Below, in pieces: positions 13,048-16,575 of a stretch of 16,575 nt of DNA; positions within the stretch are counted from its first letter, which is position 1; each line of letters begins with the position of its first letter. Below the pieces are notes generated by a model, which made no database searches, was not told where the DNA came from, and saw only the letters and a program-made list of their open reading frames with translations. The DNA comes from an uncultured Oscillospiraceae bacterium (GTDB taxonomy: Bacteria; Bacillota; Clostridia; Oscillospirales; Oscillospiraceae), in assembly GCA_934565415.1 (NCBI GenBank), contig CAKTHQ010000044.1, positions 1-16,575 of the forward strand. The letters run 5' to 3'. Position numbers and translations under genes: made by a program.

Positions 13048-13459
13048 CGGGCGGGAATATATCGGAACGCTTCTGATTCCGGCCTTGGATTTGGAGTTGC
13101 CTGTTCTTTCCGAATGGAGCTATGAGGGCTTAAAAATTGCCCCGGGCCGCTACAGTGGGAGCACCTTTACGGATGACCTGACCATCTGCGCCCACAATTA
13201 TGCTGCCCATTTTGGCCGCTTGTCTGGCTTGGAACTGGATACACCCGTTGAGTTTCGGGATATGGACGGAGTTGTCTGGAACTATGCGGTGTCCGAAATC
13301 ACAGAGCTTGGCCCGACGGATGTGGATGACATGGTACAAAAGGACCCGAAGGCCCCCTGGAGCCTGACCCTGTTTACTTGTACCCCCGGCGGCGAGACAC
13401 GAGTTACGGTTCGTTGCCAAAGAACCGGAATTGTGACCGACAAAACAGGACTGCCTTAG
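12851..13459 (+). CDS. Sortase, class B/D-like, probably lacking its original start
   Basis: A membrane-anchored cysteine transpeptidase that would join pilin subunits or anchor proteins to the wall. An N-terminal membrane span (1-17) is followed by a variable linker, and the sortase domain begins at YIGTLLIPALDLELPV (70-85). Catalytic residues are visible: H115 in ICAHNYAAHFG, C177 in LFTCTPGG, and an arginine at 184 or 188 in TRVTVRCQR. The domain is complete at 202 residues. No ribosome site precedes the ATG at 12851, and the cytoplasmic N-terminal residues expected before the span are replaced by sequence joined from the pilin fragment, so it may not be translated. Its normal substrates in this locus are broken. 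Confidence 0.8.
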   Translation: MLLGLAMVIGAAGLLLYNRREDKAAGEEAALVLEAMETAQTQGAPVPESEPVPEAPREEMTELTIDGREYIGTLLIPALDLELPVLSEWSYEGLKIAPGRYSGSTFTDDLTICAHNYAAHFGRLSGLELDTPVEFRDMDGVVWNYAVSEITELGPTDVDDMVQKDPKAPWSLTLFTCTPGGETRVTVRCQRTGIVTDKTGLP

Positions 13460-13695
13460 CGGGTAGATTCCGTCCGGGTGGACGGGATCCCGGTCACATC
13501 GTTCGTTGTTACCGGGAATACAAAACAAAATGCAGGCCGCTACACCCTGACCGTTACCGGCACCGAAAACTTTACAGGTACGGCACAACAAAGGAATTTA
13601 CCGTTGCACCTATGGACATCAGCGGCGCCGTGGTCATCCTGGGCGAATCCCTGCGTTTCAGGGGTTATAAACGGGCAGAACAACGGGAGCTTTAA
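13460..13695 (+). pseudogene. Frameshifted MBG-like repeat fragment of a surface protein
   Basis: Directly after the sortase stop and in the same frame, codons read VDSVRVDGIPVTSFVVTGN, then NAGRYTLTVTGTENFTGTA, the pattern of MBG/Ig-like repeats of Clostridia surface proteins. Near 13588-13594 the match jumps to the +1 frame: KEFTVAPMDISGAVVILGES continues the same repeat and ends at TAA 13693-13695. A single lost base explains the shift. No start, signal peptide or anchor remains. Confidence 0.6.
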
Positions 13696-13844
13696 AGCTT
13701 TTCGTAGGAAAAGTTTTCAAACTTGATTTTATCGCCTACATCTACATCCCCCAGGATAGCCAGGGCAACATGAGACTCCGTGCCGGTGGCATCATAGCGA
13801 ACCACGGCATAGTCGCCGTCGATTTCAATCACGGTACCGATCAT
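13692..13844 (-). CDS. 50-residue HypC-like small protein
   Basis: A small gene with AAGGAG and good spacing before the ATG at 13844; the stop is TAA at 13694-13692. The product starts MIGTVIEIDGDYAVVRYDA and continues HVALAILGDVDVGDKIKFEN. This resembles the beta-barrel core of HypC/HupF hydrogenase chaperones (VxEIDGDYAxV...LALLxDVxVGDxV), but the N-terminal MC motif required in HypC is missing, so it is not a functional HypC equivalent. It lies downstream of the pyruvate:ferredoxin oxidoreductase gene on the same strand, beyond a terminator. Function unknown. Confidence 0.75.
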   Translation of the reverse strand: MIGTVIEIDGDYAVVRYDATGTESHVALAILGDVDVGDKIKFENFSYEKL

Positions 13845-13855
13845 AAAAGGCTCCT

Positions 13856-13892
13856 TTCTAAAAATCCTCCCCCTGAATATTCAGGGGGAGGA
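13856..13892 (-). terminator. Intrinsic terminator after the pyruvate:ferredoxin oxidoreductase gene
   Basis: A perfect 28-base palindrome (13865-13892) with G/C-rich arms and an ATAT centre. On the minus strand it is followed by TTTTTAGA, and it lies 33 bases after the oxidoreductase stop. The small 50-residue gene follows, so its expression needs read-through or a promoter I do not see. Confidence 0.88.
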
Positions 13893-13925
13893 CCTTTTCG
13901 TTAGTCAGGGGAGAGGTACCTGGAA

Positions 13926-16575
13926 TCAATCCTTGTACATCTCAACCAGCTTCAGCAGGTGCTCGTAGCGCTCCTTAGCGGCAGCCTCGTTCTTAGCGAA
14001 CAGGTCGGTAGCACGCTCGGGGAACTCACGGGTCAGACGGCTGTAGCGGGCCTCGTTCATCAGGAAGGCCTGATAGCCGTCCTTGGGAGCCTTGGAGTCC
14101 AGAGTGAACTTGCCGGTCTCCTTGGAGGGATCAAACCGGAACAGGTTCCAGTAGCCGCACTCAACAGCCTTCTTCATCTCAGCCTGGCAGTTGGTCATGC
14201 CGCCCTTGATGGAGTGCATCTCGCAGGGAGCATAGCCGATGACCAGAGAAGGACCATGGTAAGCTTCAGCCTCGGTAATGGCCTTCAGGGTCTGAGCGGG
14301 GTTGGCACCCATGGCGACCTGAGCAACGTAAACATAGCCGTAGCTCATAGCAATCTCAGACAGGGACTTCTTCTTGGTCTCCTTACCGGAGGCAGCAAAC
14401 TGGGCAACCTGACCGATGTTGGAAGCCTTGGAGGCCTGTCCGCCGGTGTTGGAGTAAACCTCGGTGTCGAAGACGAAGACATTGACATCCTTGTTGGAGG
14501 CCAGTACATGGTCAACGCCGCCGAAGCCGATATCATAAGCCCAGCCGTCGCCGCCGAAGATCCACACGGACTTCTTGGACAGGTATTCCTTCTTGGAGAG
14601 GATATCCTTTACGGTGTCGCAGCAAACGTTGGCTTCCAGGTTGGCAACCAGAGCCTTGGTAGCTTCCTTGTTGGCGGTACCGTCGTTGTAGGTGTCCAGC
14701 CAAGCCTGGCAGGCAGCCTTCCGGGCCTCATCCTCGGTGTTGCCCATGACAGTGCGGATCTTGTTGGCCAGGGACTCACGGATTACGGACTGAGCGGTGT
14801 ACATACCCAGGCCATGCTCAGCGTTGTCTTCGAACAGGGAGTTTGCCCAAGCGGGACCGTGACCCTCTTCATTGACGGTGTAGGGAGCAGTGGCAGCAGG
14901 ACCACCCCAGATAGAGGAGCAGCCGGTGGCGTTGGAGATGTACATCCGGTCGCCGAACAGCTGGGTCACGAGGCGAGCGTAGCTGGTCTCGGCGCAGCCG
15001 GCGCAGGAGCCGGAGAACTCCAGCAGAGGCTTATGGAACTGAGAACCCTTAACGGTGTAGTCCTGCATATCCTTCTTCTCGGAAACCTTTGCAACCATGT
15101 AGTTCCAAACATCCTGCTCAGGCAGCTCCTGCTCCTGGGGCACCATGGTGATAGCCTGAGTGGGGCAGACACCGACGCAGACGCCGCAGCCCATGCAGTC
15201 CAGAGGAGAAACGGCCATCATGTACTTGTAAACGCCCTTGCCCTTGCCGGCCTTGACATCCACCAGACGGGCACCGGCGGGAGCGGCAGCAGCCTCAGCC
15301 TCGGTCAGTGCGAAGGGACGGATGGTGGCATGGGGGCACACATAAGCACAGTTGTTGCACTGGATGCACTTGGTCTCGTCCCAGTGAGGAACGGTAACGG
15401 CTACGCCGCGCTTCTCGTAAGCGGAAGCACCCAGGGGGAACTGGCCATCGGGCAGCTCTTCGAAGGCGGAAACAGGCAGGCTGTAACCATCCATCTTGCC
15501 GATGGGGTTCAGGATGTCCTTGACAACCTTAACAGTGTCGGGACGGCCCTCGAGAGTGACCTCAGGCTTGTGGTCCTCAGCGGTAGCCCAGGAAGCGGGA
15601 ACATCAATCTTCTTGTAAGCGTTGGCGCCGACATCAATAGCGTTCCAGTTCTTCTCAACAACATCCATGCCCTTCTTGGCATAGGAGTGCTCAGCAGCAT
15701 CCTTCATGTACTTGATAGCCTCTTCGGCGGGCATAACCTTTGCCAGGGAGAAGAAAGCAGACTGCAGAATGGTGTTGGTACGCTTGCCCATGCCGACCTT
15801 AATGGCCAGATCAATGGCGTCGATGGTGTACAGCTGAATGTTGTTCTTGGCAATGTAGCGCTTTGCAGAGGCATCCAGGTGATGCTCCAGTTCAGCCTGA
15901 TCCCACTGACAGTTGATCAGGAACACGCCGCCGGGCTTTACATCCTGCACGATCTTGAAGCCCTTGGTGATGTAGGAGGGGTTGTGGCAAGCCACGAAGT
16001 CGGCCTTGTTGATGTAGTAGGGGGACTTGATGGGCTTATCGCCAAAACGCAGGTGGGAAACGGTGACACCGCCGGTCTTCTTGGAGTCGTACTGGAAGTA
16101 AGCCTGTACATACTTGTCGGTGTGGTCGCCGATAATCTTGATGGAGTTCTTGTTAGCGCCGACGGTGCCGTCGCCGCCCAGACCCCAGAACTTGCACTCG
16201 ATGGTGCCCTCAGCAGCGGTGTTGGGGGAGACCTTCTCGTCCAGGGACAGGTGGGTCACATCGTCTACGATGCCTACGGTGAACTCGTGCTTGGGGTTCT
16301 CTTTGGCCAGCTCCTCGTAAACAGCGAACACGGAAGCGGGATGGGTATCCTTGGAACCCAGGCCGTAACGGCCGCCGATTACGGTGACATCATGACGGCC
16401 GGCCTGAGCCAGAGCCATAACAACATCCTGGTACAGAGGCTCGCCCTGAGAGCCGGGCTCCTTGGTGCGGTCCAGAACGGCAATCTTCTTAGCGGTAGCG
16501 GGGATAGCAGCCAGCAGCTTGTCAGCGCAGAAGGGCCGGAACAGACGGACCTTCACAACGCCGACCTTCTCGCCG
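13926..16575 (-). CDS. nifJ: Pyruvate:ferredoxin (flavodoxin) oxidoreductase, C-terminal ~880 residues (5' end outside window)
   Basis: This enzyme converts pyruvate and CoA to acetyl-CoA, CO2 and reduced ferredoxin, the central fermentative step in anaerobes. The frame is open to the window end (GEKVGVVKV continues upstream), so about 290-300 of the usual 1,170-1,180 residues are missing. Present are domain II (RLFRPF), the gamma domain (GLGGDGTVGANKNSIKIIG), and two [4Fe-4S] motifs, CIQCNNCAYVCP (about 15330-15365) and CMGCGVCVGVCP (about 15165-15200). The proximal-cluster and TPP region shows SCAGCAETSY, ATGCSSIWGG, GDGWAYDIGFGG, DTEVYSNTGGQ and the distant cysteine in YAPCEMHS. Codon choice is strongly biased to a few codons, unlike its neighbours, as expected for high expression. 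It ends before a strong terminator. Confidence 0.97.
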   Translation of the reverse strand, partial: GEKVGVVKVRLFRPFCADKLLAAIPATAKKIAVLDRTKEPGSQGEPLYQDVVMALAQAGRHDVTVIGGRYGLGSKDTHPASVFAVYEELAKENPKHEFTVGIVDDVTHLSLDEKVSPNTAAEGTIECKFWGLGGDGTVGANKNSIKIIGDHTDKYVQAYFQYDSKKTGGVTVSHLRFGDKPIKSPYYINKADFVACHNPSYITKGFKIVQDVKPGGVFLINCQWDQAELEHHLDASAKRYIAKNNIQLYTIDAIDLAIKVGMGKRTNTILQSAFFSLAKVMPAEEAIKYMKDAAEHSYAKKGMDVVEKNWNAIDVGANAYKKIDVPASWATAEDHKPEVTLEGRPDTVKVVKDILNPIGKMDGYSLPVSAFEELPDGQFPLGASAYEKRGVAVTVPHWDETKCIQCNNCAYVCPHATIRPFALTEAEAAAAPAGARLVDVKAGKGKGVYKYMMAVSPLDCMGCGVCVGVCPTQAITMVPQEQELPEQDVWNYMVAKVSEKKDMQDYTVKGSQFHKPLLEFSGSCAGCAETSYARLVTQLFGDRMYISNATGCSSIWGGPAATAPYTVNEEGHGPAWANSLFEDNAEHGLGMYTAQSVIRESLANKIRTVMGNTEDEARKAACQAWLDTYNDGTANKEATKALVANLEANVCCDTVKDILSKKEYLSKKSVWIFGGDGWAYDIGFGGVDHVLASNKDVNVFVFDTEVYSNTGGQASKASNIGQVAQFAASGKETKKKSLSEIAMSYGYVYVAQVAMGANPAQTLKAITEAEAYHGPSLVIGYAPCEMHSIKGGMTNCQAEMKKAVECGYWNLFRFDPSKETGKFTLDSKAPKDGYQAFLMNEARYSRLTREFPERATDLFAKNEAAAKERYEHLLKLVEMYKD

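Noticed and set aside
1..16575. CRISPR array, insertion sequence, prophage or toxin-antitoxin system
   Set aside because: No spaced direct repeats, transposase, integrase, terminal inverted repeats or paired toxin/antitoxin-like genes were seen on either strand.

Overview
The window reads as chromosome of a GC-rich, spore-forming Clostridia, most like the gut Oscillospiraceae/Ruminococcaceae. The evidence is the lon-engB gene pair, spoIIID, sigma-A type promoters (TTGACA/TATAAT, 17 nt spacers), strong GGAGG ribosome sites, a pyruvate:ferredoxin oxidoreductase, and remnants of Gram-positive pilin/sortase genes. The placement is inferred from gene content; no taxonomic marker was searched.

Layout. 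1-1534: 3' end of lon, then engB, closed by a perfect 16-bp-stem terminator that also serves the converging strand. 1539-4816 (minus): asnA and an overlapping radical SAM gene, preceded by a GT4 glycosyltransferase. 4913-5320 (minus): a small lipoprotein with a DUF4430/transcobalamin-C-terminal-like domain. 5544-8861 (plus): a five-gene, tightly overlapping operon for late cobalamin assembly: cobT, cobU, cobS, a short CobU-like P-loop protein and a CobC-type phosphatase. The lipoprotein gene and the cob operon diverge from two back-to-back promoters with a small palindrome between them. 8882-8964: tRNA-Leu(GAG) with its own consensus promoter and terminator. 9051-10299: rsmE and rlmH, two rRNA methyltransferases converging on a shared terminator. 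10408-10509: a 33-residue peptide gene. 10504-10755: spoIIID (minus), divergent from a threonine aldolase family gene (10875-11918).

11972-13695 differs from the rest. An AT-rich leader with a promoter is followed by a chain of broken surface-protein fragments: the middle of a pilin, a sorting-anchor tail, the signal-peptide end of a second pilin, a near-complete sortase lacking its start region, and a frameshifted MBG-like repeat piece. The joins fall inside genes, so this is either a decayed pilus locus or an assembly collapse.

13692-16575 (minus): a 50-residue HypC-like small protein downstream of the C-terminal ~880 residues of pyruvate:ferredoxin oxidoreductase, which runs off the window.

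Functionally, most genes are housekeeping: proteolysis, ribosome assembly and modification, asparagine synthesis, fermentation and sporulation. The cob operon completes cobalamin from cobinamide or de novo precursor (nucleotide loop assembly), and the divergent lipoprotein may be a cell-surface corrinoid-related partner. I see no convincing wholly new system. The best leads are the lipoprotein/cob arrangement, the short CobU paralogue, the 33-residue peptide and the scrambled pilin locus.
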